Part shown: one piece after another, positions 1 through 12,764 of the stretch
How positions within the stretch are numbered: position 1 is the stretch's first letter
Layout of the letters: the number at the start of each line of letters is the position of its first letter
DNA from: Inia geoffrensis
Taxonomy: Eukaryota; Chordata; Mammalia; Artiodactyla; Iniidae
Length of the DNA: 64,000 nucleotides
Assembly (NCBI GenBank): GCA_036417435.1
Contig: CM070899.1
Span: 169,785,494 to 169,849,493, forward strand
Direction of reading: 5' to 3'
Made by a program: the position numbers and the translations under genes
Notes under the pieces: generated by a model
What the model saw: the letters and a program-made list of their open reading frames with translations, nothing else
Database searches by the model: none
Told to the model about the DNA's origin: nothing

Positions 1-204
1 ACTCTTCATCGCGGTGCACGGGCTTCTCACTATTGCAGCCTCTCTTGTTGCAGAGCACGGCTCCAAAAAATGCGCAGGCTCAGCAGTTGTGTCTCACGGG
101 CCTAGTTGATCCGTGGCATGTGGGATCTTCCGAGACCAGGGCTCGAACCCTTGTCCCCTGCATCGGCAGGCAGACTCTCAACCACTGCGCCACCAGGGAA
201 GCCC
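1..204 (-). repeat. CHR-family SINE (tRNA-derived), cut by the window edge
   Basis: The reverse complement starts with the CHR SINE head (GGGCTTCCCTGG...) and continues through the tRNA-like part (CGCAGTGGTTGAGAGTCTGCC, GGTTCGAGCC) into the GC-rich body. The head lies at the right end (about 204), so the element is on the minus strand and its A-rich tail is outside the window. This family is restricted to cetaceans, hippos and relatives, and is the main clue to the organism. The short ORFs over it are SINE translations, not genes. Confidence 0.9.
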
Positions 205-3200
205 TGACTTATTTTTTTTAAATATTTGTTGGAATGTTTGAAGGTGGAGTTCATAATTTGGGAGGTTTTTGTTTTTTCTCCCCAAGGAGGATTCAGCATA
301 TGTACATGGCAATAATGCTGTGACTGATCTTTGAAGACAAATTTTAAATTTTCATAAATTTAGCTTTAGCTTTGAAATATCCTTTCAGGATAAAAAATAA
401 GTCCCGGAGAAGATTTTCTAATCCAGTTCTCTTATTTTCTAAGAACAAAGAAGCATGTGATGTGATTGATCCAGAAAGTGACAGTTGTAGGTGTAACAAA
501 AATTCATTTTGTCCAGCTCACACGTTTCCCCTGGACTACTGGGTAGCGTGGAAGGGATGAAAGTAGATTTGTCACAGAATCTTTGATGACCATGTGAAGC
601 CATACAATGGTGTTTCCTTGTTACCTAACGCTATTGATTATAAAGACTTGAAACCCTATTATTTAGAATTAACTCTCCAAATTGAAAACTCATTGTTGTG
701 AATGTGTATGTGCACACTAGCAAAAATTTTTAAGTTATGCATGACTGGCTATGTAGAGTTGGGGGGAGATCTCAAGGTTTGAGTTCTTATGTACGCTGAT
801 AGCAAAACTTTTTTTTTTTTTTTGGTCTTGCCATGCACCCTAGCCTCTCTAAGGTTGCACAGGGCAAATAGTTTTGCTTCTTTACTTTCCTTCATGTAGG
901 TGCTTACCAGCTTCTAAAATTTATTTAATACTTCTTGCCTGCTTTGTCTCTTTTCTCGTTCTCTTTATGTTTATGGGTTCCTTCCATTTTTAATCCCTAA
1001 GACCATTTTAGTAGATTTTGACACATTTTATTGTAAATTGTTTTTCTTCTAAATGTTTAATTTTATTAGTGATTTTAAAAATTCAGGGGGAGTGGCTTAG
1101 GGAAATTGGCTGTATCTGTCTTACAAGTGAGTTTTTTTCCAACTGTCATTTTTTTACATTGTTTATGGTGTTTAAAATATTTATATAGTTAATGTATCGA
1201 TTTTTAATTTAGTTCATATTTTTAAGAGCCTTTCCCACCCTAGGAGGATTTATAAAAAACTTTTTTCCCCTAATACTTTATGGCTTTACGTATTTTTATG
1301 ACTTTTTTATGAGGGAAGGTCTGGGGTGGGGGAAGAGTTTTGGAGGGATTATATATTATATATAAGAGGGTTGAGTCTACTTTCCTTAGGCATATTAACT
1401 TTCCCATTGATTTCGTCAAACTAGTGCTAATAAATCAGGTAGATAACCAAAAAAAGTAAATTAAATAAAGCCAAGGCCAACAGGATGGAGGTACCAAGGC
1501 ATCTCCCAAGTGCGGCTGTTAGTCTGCACAGATTCATAACTGCTTCCCAAGCAGAACGTGAGAGAGAAGGACGCTGCGGGGATGGAGGAGGGAGGGAGGG
1601 AGCAAGAGCCCCACAACAGAAAAAGCAAAGTCTAGATGTAAAAGTCGAGCTGGGAAACCGCCGGGGTTCAGAACCATCAGTCAGTGCGCATGTTAACCGC
1701 CTCCAGACTGGATGCCTGCACCCCTTGGTGCAGGTCCATCACTCTGCTGACAGTCTCGCTGTGTTTCTCCTAACACAACATCCCGGCTGTTGGATGCTCC
1801 CCTCACTCACCCTCGCCTCCCCACCAAGCCCTCCGATCCACTGTCAGCGGGAGCCGAGTCGGAAGTGGATTTGTCCGAACCTCCTTCAGTTGTACCTCAC
1901 CTGCAGGAGGAGGCGTGGGACCTCTGCGCTCATCCCCCAGACTTCCTGGAGGTGCTGTCCGTTTGGCTGATGCAAGAATCAAAAAGTTATACACTTGGAA
2001 GCAGAACCCTGGATCACAACACAGCAGCTTCGCATGATGTCTTGTCCAGCCTGACCCTTTACTGTGTACAGAATTTTTTTAAACTATTTTACTCCAAATG
2101 GAGCAAGCTGCTAACTTCTCACGCTTGGGGAAGTGTTTGTTCTTCCTCCCCTCCTGCCTGGCTCCCAATCTCCAGCTCCGGTGTGTATAAACTTTCTAAG
2201 GGATGTGTTCCCCATCTACCTTCCAGTGTCCCTTTCCTTCCTCCTCTAGGTCTTTGCCTAATCTCCTTCCTCCTTCTCAGCGTTCAACGTATTAACCAAA
2301 TCTCAGGGGTGACGTGGGACATTTATCCATTGCATTTCACCAGTGATGCCTTGCTGAAGCCAGCCTGCGTGTGGTTCTAATACGTGAACCTTCCCCGTGT
2401 CTCTTCCAAGTTTGTAAGGAGAAAGCTCTGGCATGCACATAATCAAATCTCTAGTTGCTGAAGTAATTGCATTACATTTTTGTAAACATTCGGGTCTCAT
2501 TGGTCATTCTGGTCTATAAATCTGAATAATTAGCTGAAATCTATTTTGCTGGGTGAGCCTTGCAACTAATTGCCAGAGATTTGTCAGCTTAAAATGCTTT
2601 GCTTTATTTTATTATTTTTAAAAGTCTGTCCTATTAACCAGAGTAAGACAAATACAACCCAGATTCCTTAGTACGGGGTCCCAGACATTCATCCAATACA
2701 CACTTGTTGAATAACTACTGACAGCCAAGACAAAGGGTGAAGTGGTGGCTGTCCAGTGGTTGTTACATATCCAACAGACTCTAGCATCCAGAGGAGGGAC
2801 GCCCAGATTTGATTGATTTTTGTGAGTGTTTTTCGGAGACCCATTGGGCCTGGGTGGGCCCTACGTGGCTCCTCTGGTTTGCAGTATACGTGCAGGTTTG
2901 TTGTTTTGCTCAATTGCATAAAAATATTCTTTCTTCACAAATATACCTTTGAGTAAGTGTTCTCAGGGAAGCTTGAGCTATTCCTAGAATTGAGGGCTCC
3001 TTGGCAAAATGCTTGGAAATACCGGCCCACAAAGATTAAGGTTGAAAAGCAGGTCTCCAGGACATCCTGTCCTCATATCCATCACGCAGGGCACAGAATC
3101 ATGACCAGAGGGAACATCTCTCTCCTTCCCTTCTAGAGCAGTTTAGAAGTTTAGGTCGGGATGTGTGGTCATTTGTGGGTGATTCTGAGACTAGTTACAA

Positions 3201-3401
3201 AATTTTGAAATATGTTGCTTTGTTTTCACATTTAGAATGTAAACTGAGTCCCTCAGGACTCGTCTGTTCTCTCGCCCTCCCATTGGCCTTCCTGATGGTG
3301 AGCGGGGTCCCAGTTCACAGTATTTCAGCTGAAGGAACCTGAAACGTGAGATGGAGTTGGTGGGATGAAAAAGAGAAGAAGTGGTGATAAGGGTGGACAG
3401 C

Positions 3402-3655
3402 TGGCATTTAGTGATTGTTGTGTGACAGGCGCTTTCAAATGTCATATATCTTTTATCTGTATCCGTCCATCAATCCATGTGTGTGTGTTATATGTAATAT
3501 AGATTAGTATATAGTGTATGTTATATATGTTATAATATCTCTCTATAAGGTGGGCCTTGTTATCCTCCTTTCACAAAGGAATCTGCGACCGGGAGACAGT
3601 ATATAATTTCCCCTAAGTCACTCCACCAGGACTTGCTGGAGCCAGGATTTCAATC
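3402..3655 (+). repeat. MIR-like SINE relic with an AT-rich internal expansion
   Basis: The order of a MIR is visible: 'cagctggcatttagtgattg', then 'gacaggcgctttcaaatg', then 'gttatcctcctttcacaaagga', then 'taagtcactccaccaggact'. A (TGTG/TATA)-rich stretch at about 3478-3545 splits it. This is an ancient and diverged copy. Confidence 0.55.
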
Positions 3656-4654
3656 TGTGTCTTTATTTCTCTAAATCCCAGGCTGAGGAAACCGCATCAC
3701 GAAACTCCTCCGAAAGCAAAGTCAGTCCTCAGAGAACAGCAACACACCTTCCCTTGAAAAGTCACTTCTCTCTTCACCTTCAGAGCCCTTCTTCCAATTA
3801 GACTAAAGGGCAAGATCTGGGTTGCTGTTTCCTAACGACGATTCAGTCATCAGTGTGGACTGTTGTGCTCAGATGCTTTTTATGTAAAATATTTGCAATA
3901 TGTTTGGGCACTTAAGAAGCATATTTCAGGTGGTCAGAAAACTTGCTTATACATGTTACTTGATTTTGCAGTTATTCTGGGTCAGTGAGGCAGGCCTGAA
4001 CTTCTGCCCAGCCCTGCCGAGTTCCACAGGGTCTGGACAGCAGACTTTCTATCCTCTGCATCCCCTGGCAGCTCTGTGGTGGAGCAAAGGGCTGAACAAA
4101 GGCTACTGGATGTGACTGTAGTGGGACTCGGTTGAGTAGAGACCCGGGTTCACTTTTCTCCATCCTTCTGTCCCACCGACAGGCCACAATGGTCCCAAGC
4201 ATGCTCCTGCCATCTGTCTTTCCAGAAGCCAGGCTGGGGTGGAACATTAGGTGTTGATTTTCTAACTGTAAGGACACAACTGCCCAGAGCTGCTTCCCCA
4301 AGGGGGGACCATGTCCACTGAAAAGAGAAGTTTTAATTGCCAGGTGCCACAGTGACGTGTCGGGGCCACCCTCAGACCCACCCTTACCCCTGTGTTCTCC
4401 ACCACGGTTGACGGTAGCCCCCGTGTCCGTGCTGGGGACCTGGGAGGCATCCTGGCCTTCCCTCTCCATGCCGCTGATCACCTCGTCTTCCCGGCTTTCC
4501 CTCTGAACTCTTTTAGAATCTGTTCCCCCGATCCAACTACCACCACCTGCGCCGTCCTGTCCTTCCTTTGCCGGAGCACAGCTGCTAACTTGTCTTCTGC
4601 CTCAAAGCCACCTTCCTCACAGCTGCAAAGCCTGCCTGTATGGCTTCCCTGTCT

Positions 4655-4985
4655 ACACCTTTATCCATTTATCCATCAGTGGACACACAGATTGTTTTCA
4701 TGTCTTGGCTATAGTGAATAATGCAGTGAACATGGGAGCATGCATGTCTCTTCAAGGCACTGGTTTCATTTCCTTTGGCAATATATCCGGAAGAGAGATT
4801 CCTGGATCACATGGTAGTTCCATTTTTAATTTTTTGAGAGACCTCCGTAACATTTTCCATACTGGCGGCACCATTTTGCATTCCCACCAACGGTGCACAA
4901 GAGTTCCATTTTCTCCACATCCCCACACTTGTTAACTTCTGGTTTTCTGATAATAGCCGTCCTCACAGGTGACATCTCATTGCCT
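4655..4985 (-). repeat. L1 fragment, 3' end of ORF2 (minus strand)
   Basis: The + strand reads as the reverse complement of an L1 ORF2 end: 'ttatccatcagtggacac', 'catgtcttggctatagtgaa', 'cctggatcacatggtagttc', 'cattcccaccaacggtgcac', 'gataatagccgtcctcacag'. It is an old, 5'- and 3'-truncated copy with frame breaks. ORFs on both strands here are repeat-derived. Confidence 0.85.
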
Positions 4986-5744
4986 ACCAGCACTTCTGAT
5001 ACCAGCTCCTTCGCGTCTTCTCTGTGTCTGTCTCTGGTACCAAAAGCCGTAAGGAAAGGCAGAACCTTAAATCTGTAATTCAAAGGTCCAAGAAATATGC
5101 AAGAACATAGAAGGTTGAGGTGAATTATGACAATAAAGTTACATAAAGGGGAAAAGAGGTAACAACTGATCATTATTTGCAAATCTTTTCAGCAGGCGTC
5201 CATTTTTATAGGGATGCATATACATGGCCGAGGGCAAGCAAGGAGGAAGAACGTCCCTAATGTAGCATAATTACCAAGTCTCAGGACCTCTCAGCAGGAG
5301 CTCTTATGCTATCACAGCATTTCATTCTCCAAGAATAACTGTGCCCTGGTGAATCAGCCATGGTTGGCCATGGCCAGTTTTCACATTCATTTATGTTAAA
5401 AGTGCTCTTCATGGAAAACCTCCTTATGAACCTTGTCCACAAGACACAAGTGGCATTTTAGATAACCCATTGCATTCTCTCTACAAACACAGGCCAGGTG
5501 GCCCCCAGCACCTGGCCCTGCACACTGGGTTCTTCTGGAACACCTGTCAATGACGCAGAGCATTGCTTTTTTGCCACCTCCTGAGAGGGGTGAGGTACAG
5601 GAGGGAGGGGTCGGGGTAGGTGGGAACTTTGACAGCTACGTGGGCTGGGCAGTGGTGGGCTATCCCTCATCCGTCATCCATGTCTCTGTTTCTGAGCCCA
5701 TCCAGGGGGCTCAACAGCCAACGATGAAGCCTCTTTTTCAAGAG

Positions 5745-5865
5745 CATCTTTGTTCATCCAAACATTTACCCAGAATCTGCCATGGGTAGACCCTGGGCTG
5801 GACACTGAAAATCCAAAGACAAAAGTAAGACATAAGACGTGGTCCCGCCTTAAGGAGCTTGTGGA
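5745..5865 (+). repeat. L2-like LINE relic
   Basis: 'ttcatccaaacatttacccagaatctgccatggg...ccctgggctggacactg...aagacgtggtcccgccttaaggagcttgtgg' follows the usual layout of an L2 3' end (life-table-like 'attcattcaacaaat...tgccaggcactg...ggagcttac'). It is very old. Confidence 0.6.
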
Positions 5866-6299
5866 CAGGTCTGGGCAGCGTGCAGTGTAGGAAGTGTCAC
5901 CACGGAGCTCTGTCCGGTGCCATGGGGACACAGAGCAGAGCGCCGACCCTACCTGGCAGCAGGGCACTGGGTCTTACTAGTAACACGGCAGCTGGTCTCC
6001 AGGGGTGTGCCAGAGTCGATGGAAGGGGCCAGGAGAGGGCAGCCCAGGTAGAGTGCATACCTTTACCTTGGTCCAGAAACAAAAAAGTGCCCAGTGGGCA
6101 GCGAACCAACCCCAAGCATCTTAGCTACTAGACCCAGGGTGTGGGAAATGAGGTTGGGGAAGCAACATCCAGTCACCAGGTTCTGTTTGCAGATGAAGGG
6201 ACCGGTGGGCAAATGAAATGGCCTGCAGAGAGAATTCAAAGTCAAGACTGAAACATAAGGTTCAGTTCTCAAGCCTCCTTCCCTTTAGTGAACAGGCCA

Positions 6300-6830
6300 A
6301 GCAGTTAAGAACACAGACCCGGAATCAGACAGGTAGGGCTGGCGTCCTGACTTTGCTGCAAGTTGGTTTCTCTGCCTTTATTTTTTTTTAATTTTTTTAA
6401 TATAAATTTATTTATCTTATTTATTTAATTTTGGCTGTGTTGGGTCTTCGTTGCTGCGCGAGGGTTTCTCTAGTTGTGACGGGCATGGGCTGCTCTTAGT
6501 TGCGGTGCGCGGGCTTCTCATTGTGGTGGCTTCGCTTGTTGTGAAGCACGGGCTCTAGGCGCACGGGCTTCAGTAGTTGTAGCACTCAGGCTCAGTAGTT
6601 GTGGCTTGCGGGCTCTAGAGTGCAGGCTCAGTAGTTGTGGCACATGAGCTTAGTTGCTCCGCGGCATGTAGGATCTTCCCGGACCAGGGCTCGAACCCAT
6701 GTCCCCTGCCTCAGCAGGCGGATTCTTAACCGCTGCGCCACCAGGGAAGCCCCGTTTCTCTACCTTTAAAATGAGAATTGTATGAGGGACTGTATTCACA
6801 GATCTGGTGTGAGGGGACCACAAGGAATAG
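6300..6830 (-). repeat. MIR relic interrupted by a younger SINE
   Basis: Sequence resembling a reversed MIR ('ctgactttgctgcaagttgg', 'tttctctacctttaaaatga') lies on both sides of the CHR SINE at 6381-6753. The interruption is marked by the target-site duplication of that SINE. Confidence 0.5.
6381..6753 (-). repeat. Long CHR-1-type SINE with target-site duplication
   Basis: A T-rich start (the tail on the minus strand) is followed by repeated 'cagtagttgtgg' motifs and ends in 'gccaccagggaagcccc', the reversed SINE head. It is flanked by the near-identical 15-mers GTTTCTCTGCCTTTA (6366-6380) and GTTTCTCTACCTTTA (6754-6768), which mark the target-site duplication. The repeated 'agttgtgg' modules are typical of the longer cetartiodactyl CHR-1 form. 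Confidence 0.9.
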
Positions 6831-7219
6831 CACCGGGACCTTGAGATTTATAGCAGCTGAGCCGTAAGCACCCTTAGACCCTCGGTGATTGGGGGAGGGA
6901 GAAAGCAGTTACCACACCCAAGGGAGTCTGGTAGAGCCCCCTCCCTTGAGAGCAGCCTGGCCCTCAGCCCAGGGGTGTAACCAGCCTGAGCGCTGGATGG
7001 GAAGGCTCAAGGCAACACTCACCCTGCCCTAACTTCCTCCTTCCTCCCTCATCTCCCCTGGGGCCCCCACTGGCCAACCCCCTACCAGACGCCAGAGAGT
7101 TCAACCCTCAGTCAACCCTCCGTACAGGTCAGCCTCCCGGGGACAGAGCAGAGCCGAGGGTGGCTCTGAAGGACACAGGGAAGGTGTTGGGGAAGCACAC
7201 CTCCGGGGGGAGTGAGGGG

Positions 7220-7397
7220 TTTTTTGTTTTCGTTTTTTTGTATTTTTTTATATTTTTTTAATTTTATTTTTTTAATCCTTTTTTTTTTTGGCCGCACCAC
7301 GTGGCATGCGGGATCTAGTTCCCCCACCAGGGATTGAACCCGTGCCCCCTGCAATGGAAATGCAGAGTGCCAACCACTGGACCACCAGGGAAGTGCC
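7220..7397 (-). repeat. Short tRNA-Glu-derived SINE (CHR-related)
   Basis: A long T-rich tail is followed by 'ggccgcaccacgtggcatgc' and 'ccaaccactggaccaccagg', the reverse complement of a tRNA-Glu-like head (CCTGGTGGTCCAGTGGTTGG). Possible target-site duplication: GGGAGTGAGG near 7208 and GGGAGAGTGAGG near 7399. Confidence 0.85.
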
Positions 7398-8678
7398 TGG
7401 GAGAGTGAGGTTTAAGTGAGATAATACAGCAAAGCGCCTTGGTGGAGTTTTTGACCCCAAATAAGTGCTCGGTCGAAGCTACACTAGAATCTAGTAGTAT
7501 GTTTGTGTAAGGGTGCCAAGGTAGATGAGATGGCAGACTAAGTAGCAAAGGGAAGACGGAAGGTGGGAGCATTCTCCCTAGATGGCCATCCTGAGGCTGG
7601 GATGGACGTGATGGATGAGCCCATGAAGGCGAGTTGCCCGTGTTGGGCGTGACCATCTGTTGTTGGGTTGTCCAGTTTAGATGTTATTCTGAACCATGGG
7701 CTTTTAGGCCTAGAACAATTGGGAGTGGCTTTATCGTCTTTGAGAACCCACAGTGAGATCATCTGTAGATTATTTAAATGGTTTGATAATGTGAAATATG
7801 AACACAGAGATGAAATCTGCAAATGGGTGGATCCAGGACCACGCAATTCAGCATTCTGTATATGGAGATAGAAACAACTCAAAGTCTTTTCTCCTAATTG
7901 AACCCACCACACAAACCTGCTCACGAAATAGCCTGACCAGGGAACTCTGTGAATCTTCTAGATCTGAGGAAGATTTTACAACTTCTCTTTGCCCTTCTGT
8001 TCTGTTTCAGCCCTTATTTAAAATTTTTCTTTCTTAATTTTAACTTAGTCCCCAAACTCCATCCGTTTCCTTTCCATCCTCAGTACAGACACATAAACAC
8101 AGTGTCCTTTACTCCCCCTCCCCCTCAAAAAGAGGAGCTAAAACCAGAAGAAATCAGGATTACTTTAAGAAAATTGGCACAAGAAGATTAAATCTTTCTT
8201 GGAATTTTCTTGAAGATTTTTTTTCCTTGAAAAGAAAGCCAAACTGTAAAGTAAAACACAGTCCGTTGTTAATAAACAAAAACCTCACATATCTAAAATT
8301 TCGTGATTTTCCGAGATGAACTAACATTTTGCCCTGTCTGCTTTTCCTAATGTGCACATTTCGTTTAGCCCGAATCCTCATTATGGGAAACATTTCCATA
8401 TCCATCTCTCAGCTGCAGGCTTTCCTGGGTAGTGAAATATGTGCTTCGTGGTTTCAGAAGCACTGGCTCTTACTTCGCCAAAAGCAGCAAATCTTTAAAA
8501 ATGAAATTTTCCAGGCACTTAGCCCCTAAATCAACCTTGTAGAGAGAGATGATTCTGAATCTTATCAGCCCACAGAATGTCTCACAGCCTTTAAAAGTGT
8601 CATCGGCCGTCCCCCTGTGCAGCACGACCAGTGATGCTGTGGAGGGCAGCAGGAGCGACTGAAAATGTGTACTAAAAG

Positions 8679-9160
8679 ATGTGTTTTGAACCTTCATTAA
8701 ATTTCTTACTTACTGGCAGCCTAAATCCCTCGAAGGCCTGGAGTCTGTTGATTCCTGTTCACTTGTTCTCATTAAACTGGTCTCTAGGCTGTAGCTGTGC
8801 TTTGAACGAAGTTGGGCTGCGTGGGAAGATTCAGGGCTCTTCTGGGGGCGAGACCCTCTCACAGTGGCTGCTGCCGCCCTGTGGGTTGTCTTGGGCCCGG
8901 AACCGAGTTCTGCGCCATCCAGCTTTGCGCTTGGCCTTCCAGAATCCAGCCTCGCCTTCTGCTCTGTCCGTCACTTATGGCCGCAGCCTCAATCTCACCC
9001 CTTCCCAATGTCCAGTCCCAACCAGAGGCTGCTCCTGCCTGCCCGCTGTGGGCCTCAAGTATGGACCGGCGAAACAAATTGGGGGAGGAAGCATAGACCC
9101 ACAGCATCTTAAAGCCAGAAAGAATATTAGGAATTTTCTAGTCTGGCCTCTTCGTGTTTA
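8679..9160. other. GC-rich intronic stretch with overlapping chance ORFs
   Basis: Four ORFs of 82-160 codons overlap in different frames on both strands. None shows a recognisable domain, and the frames share the openness expected of GC-rich sequence. No gene is called here. Confidence 0.5.
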
Positions 9161-9361
9161 GATGAGGACATTTTGGTCCAGAAAATGCATCATTGGCCTT
9201 TAATGTTAAAGGTCACCTCAGAGCCCATAGCAGACCTGGGAGTGAGAACCCACCGTTTCATGGCACGAATTGTATTTGGGGTATTTAACAAAAATTCCTA
9301 CTTCTATTATGACTGGCAGTACCTCTAGAACTAGAAGTTTCTTGCACCAACATCCTAGTAT

Positions 9362-9505
9362 CCTCTTTTTTTTTTTTTCTTTCTTAAATGTTTTTTGGCC
9401 GTGCCACACGTCTTGCAGGATCTTAGTTCCCCAACCGGGGATCAAACCCAGGCCCTCGGCAATGAAAGCACCGAATCCTAACCACTGGACCACCAGGGAA
9501 TTCCC
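9362..9505 (-). repeat. Short tRNA-Glu-derived SINE (CHR-related)
   Basis: Poly-T at about 9365-9379, then 'ggccgtgccacacg', 'gatcaaacccaggccctcgg', and 'aaccactggaccaccaggga' at the right end. Reversed, this is the A box and B box of a tRNA-Glu-like SINE head. The copy is somewhat diverged. Confidence 0.88.
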
Positions 9506-9670
9506 ACATGATCTTTTAAAAATCAACTTTGAAACAGTTCAGTGGAAAAAGGGTCACGGTATTAAAATTTATGTCAACTTCTGTGTATTGCATATTAATG
9601 GGCAAAACCGCAACCTTCCAGATACCTGAATTGGGCATGGTAGGGTGATACTCTGCAGTTTGGGGCCACT

Positions 9671-9728
9671 TGTGGCAGTTTGGTGACTGCCACAGTCACT
9701 TTTATACACTTTTATCAAGTGTATAAAA
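9671..9728. repeat. Two adjacent perfect hairpins
   Basis: Hairpin one: TGTGGCAGT (9671-9679), 6-nt loop, ACTGCCACA (9686-9694). Hairpin two: TTTTATACACTT (9700-9711), 5-nt loop, AAGTGTATAAAA (9717-9728). They sit 5 bp apart in the intron about 490 bp before the first visible CAMK1D exon. A third small stem (CAAAGCGTT / AACGCTTTG, 9931-9939 and 9947-9955) lies nearby. No function is assigned. Confidence 0.8.
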
Positions 9729-10074
9729 TTTCCCTTTCTTCCTCTGATGATTTATTAAATAAAATGAACCTGGAAAGGTCTTGAAATGTATACCAAACAT
9801 ATATTTTGTTTGTTTCACTAACCCATCATCTATTAGGGACCACATCCCAGGCAGTAAGATCAATAACGTTTATACACAGAGGGTGGCCTGGTAGGTGTTC
9901 AGGGCGTGCAGGACTCTGGTGAATAACGTGCAAAGCGTTAAGATGTAACGCTTTGTAAAGTCGATGTAACACGATGTAAAGTCGCCACCAGGGTTAACCC
10001 TTTTAGCTACCTGTGAAGTCACAATTTTACTTCTGTGCCACATGTGCCCAGAGAACGTGTGGGTCCTTTGCTGA

Positions 10075-10422
<348 letters not shown>

Positions 10423-10594
10423 TGAGGCTCCTGAGGATGCTACGCACTTAGACTTGACTTGAGAAGCGAGGGGAGGCTTGGGACACGTGTGGGACATGCG
10501 CCCCGAGCCAGGCTGAGGGATGGGGACTCACTCCTCCACCACTCCTGGCCATACGCTGATCTGGGTGCTGTGGAGTGAGACAGTATTAGCTCGA

Positions 10595-10795
10595 GTTTAT
10601 TGAGCTTATTTACTGTGTGCTGTGCACTCTAAACTCCACACGTGTGCCTAGTTCACCCAGTCCTCAGGATAGCCTATCAGGTGGGGATTACTATTAGCCC
10701 CATTTGACAGATGAGGAAACTGAGGCCCCGGAAGATGAAATAACAGCCAGTAAGTGGCAGAGCTGGGGTTTGAACCCACACCCTCACTCCAGAGC
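10595..10795 (+). repeat. MIR SINE
   Basis: A well-preserved MIR: 'tttattgagcttatttactg', 'gtgcctagttcacccagtcctc', 'ccccatttgacagatgagga', 'aactgaggccccgg', 'agtaagtggcagagctgggg', 'tttgaacccac'. Confidence 0.85.
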
Positions 10796-10904
10796 CCGAG
10801 TCTCAGCTACTTTGCCACACAAAACATTCCCAGGGAAGTTCACCATTTCCTCCTCAGGGATAAAAATCAAACCCAAGGCCCACGTAAGCGGATGCAATGT
10901 CTCC

Positions 10905-11010
10905 AGCCTCAGTTTCCTCCCTGACAAGATGAGAATGGTAGTAATACCACCCTCACCCTGGTGGGTGGTGTAAGGATCATATGAAATAATGAATGAGCTA
11001 TTCAAATATC
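10905..11010 (-). repeat. MIR SINE fragment
   Basis: 'cctcagtttcctccctgacaagatgagaatggtagtaat...gtgtaaggatcatatgaaataatgaatg' is the reverse complement of a MIR core. Confidence 0.75.
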
Positions 11011-11860
11011 CCATTTTATTGTTTGTGTTATTTTCCTCCTAACTGGAAATGCCCTGCTTTCTTCCTCAATCTTCCAAAACCTGGGGCCGGGCTATAGTTC
11101 TCCAAGGCTTGCAGGAAAGAACCACATGGGGAGTAGTTTACTTCTGAGTCAGGAAGGGCCCCAGCTGTCCCCCAGAAGTCCAGCCCTGTGGGCAGTGAGC
11201 TGCCAGACGCCACAAGGTGACAGATTTCCTGGCTGGCACGTGTCATCTTCTGGTTCTGGGTCCCAACCTCTCATGTTCTCAGTGTCCTGCTCTGGGTCAT
11301 ACCTGGTCCTGGGCCTCCAAGCAGTTTTGCTTCCCCACCAGGGCACATCTCCTACACTGTAATTTCCTGCTCGCTGTTTGTAATCATCCACGGGGGCTGC
11401 AGAGGGGGCGTCTGGAGGGCTGTGCATCCACAGTGGGTGCTCGGGCGACTTTGTTGAATCAGTGAGCTCCTAACGTGAGGACGTCAACAAAACAGCTCCC
11501 TAAGGCAGCAGTCAGCTGAGCGAGAGGCACCTGGCGACAAAGATATTTCTACCTTTCCCCTGAAACAAAGGCGCCACTAGCTGCCGGTGGGAAGGGACTT
11601 CGAGCTGGGAAGGCAGGGTCCCAGGCCTGGCTGGGCTGCCCCCTCGTTCACTGGGTCACCACTCAGAAACCCAAACCTTGTCTTCCCTTTTCGCCAGATG
11701 CTGGTACCACCTGCCTTTTTGTCCCAGGTCCCGAGTGTCCATGGAAGGCTGGCCTCGTGCTTCCATGGTACCCTTGATGCCCACAGAGGCACCCTGGTAT
11801 CATATTGTCATACCTCAAGCCACATACTGACTCCCCCTCTTGTGCCTTCCTTTTGAACAG

Positions 11861-11939
11861 CAAAAGACTTCATTCGGAACCTGATGGAGAAAGATCCAAA
11901 TAAAAGATACACATGCGAGCAGGCAGCTCGGCACCCGTG
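11861..11939 (+). CDS. CAMK1D: CAMK1D coding exon, kinase subdomain XI (probably exon 8)
   Basis: The sequence reads (A)KDFIRNLMEKDPNKRYTCE, QAARHPW. This is the end of the protein-kinase fold (subdomain XI) with the conserved Arg of 'NKRYTCEQAARHPW', which salt-bridges to the APE Glu in the activation segment. The acceptor is 'ttttgaacag' at 11851-11860. The last codon TG|G (Trp, about residue 278) is split by a GTAAGA donor starting at 11940. The 79-bp length and phases (1 in, 2 out) fit its neighbours exactly. Confidence 0.96.
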
Positions 11940-12764
11940 GTAAGAAGAATCACCCGCTAGAGAGGCCGGTCAGCTGGGGCTTCGTTGTGAAAGCCACGGG
12001 TGAAGCTTGCATCCCATCTGGCCGGTGGCTTTCATCCTTTCCCCAAACCACCACTCGAGGACACAGTCTTCTGAAGGCACTAATTGCAGATGCACAAAAG
12101 ATAGCTGTAGCTTTTTCGCTTCATGTGAAGTATTTTAGGATCATTTTTAGTGAAGGTGATTCCCAAAGGAGGCATGAAGAGTGGAGGTTTATTCCTTGAA
12201 CTTACTACTCAGTCTGTAAATGAATTGAGGTCACGTGTTCTCTTCCTTTTAAGATGCTTTTCAAGTGAGTGTTTCTTCACCTCCAGAGGGATGAGCTGAT
12301 AGTTCACGACATCCTGGGCTACGTTTCCTGCGGTGCCCCGAGGCCACCTTGTTTTTGTGCCACTTACTAGGGTTGAACCCAGTGACTTTGGGTTTGTACT
12401 TCTCTGAGCCTGAATTTTCTCATCTTTAAAGTGAGAATAACAACACCTAGTTTACAGGATTGAAGTAAGCAGTGACTGAGATCACGCACACACAGAAAGG
12501 GTTTAGTGCATCTGGCAGGTAGCAATTGCGTCATTAAGCTCTTCTTATTTAAAGCACCGTGAGCCTCCTTTTTGAAACAAAGGCCAGGAGTAGTAAAATA
12601 GCCGATACAATGCGCAGACCCTTGTCTTCAGGAGAAATCCCCCCCAACCAGTCCTCTAGAACACTGTTCCCAGATGCTCGTATGCTCATATGCTGATTAA
12701 CCTTCCAAAGGGGACCCGCCCGAGGTCCTTTCCTGATGAGTTTCACAGTATTTTAATGTATAAT

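Larger units (their letters stand above)
205..6365. other. CAMK1D intron sequence upstream of the first visible exon (distal part)
   Basis: No exon with plausible splice borders and conserved peptide was found. 205-3400 is mostly unique, AT-rich in 560-1480, with a poly-T run near 809-823. Two overlapping ORFs (1485-1970 and 1790-2380) are open in different frames but show no recognisable protein. 3700-4650 holds unique sequence. Old repeats inside the stretch are listed separately. Confidence 0.6.

Noticed and set aside
1485..2380. Longest open frames of the window (161 and 196 codons), overlapping, plus strand
   Set aside because: They overlap in different frames, show no recognisable domain or splice context matching CAMK1D, and a frame of this length is not surprising in 64 kb of mammalian DNA.
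8679..9161. 160-codon plus-strand ORF in GC-rich intronic sequence
   Set aside because: Three other frames over the same bases are also open, which points to composition rather than coding; no domain recognised.
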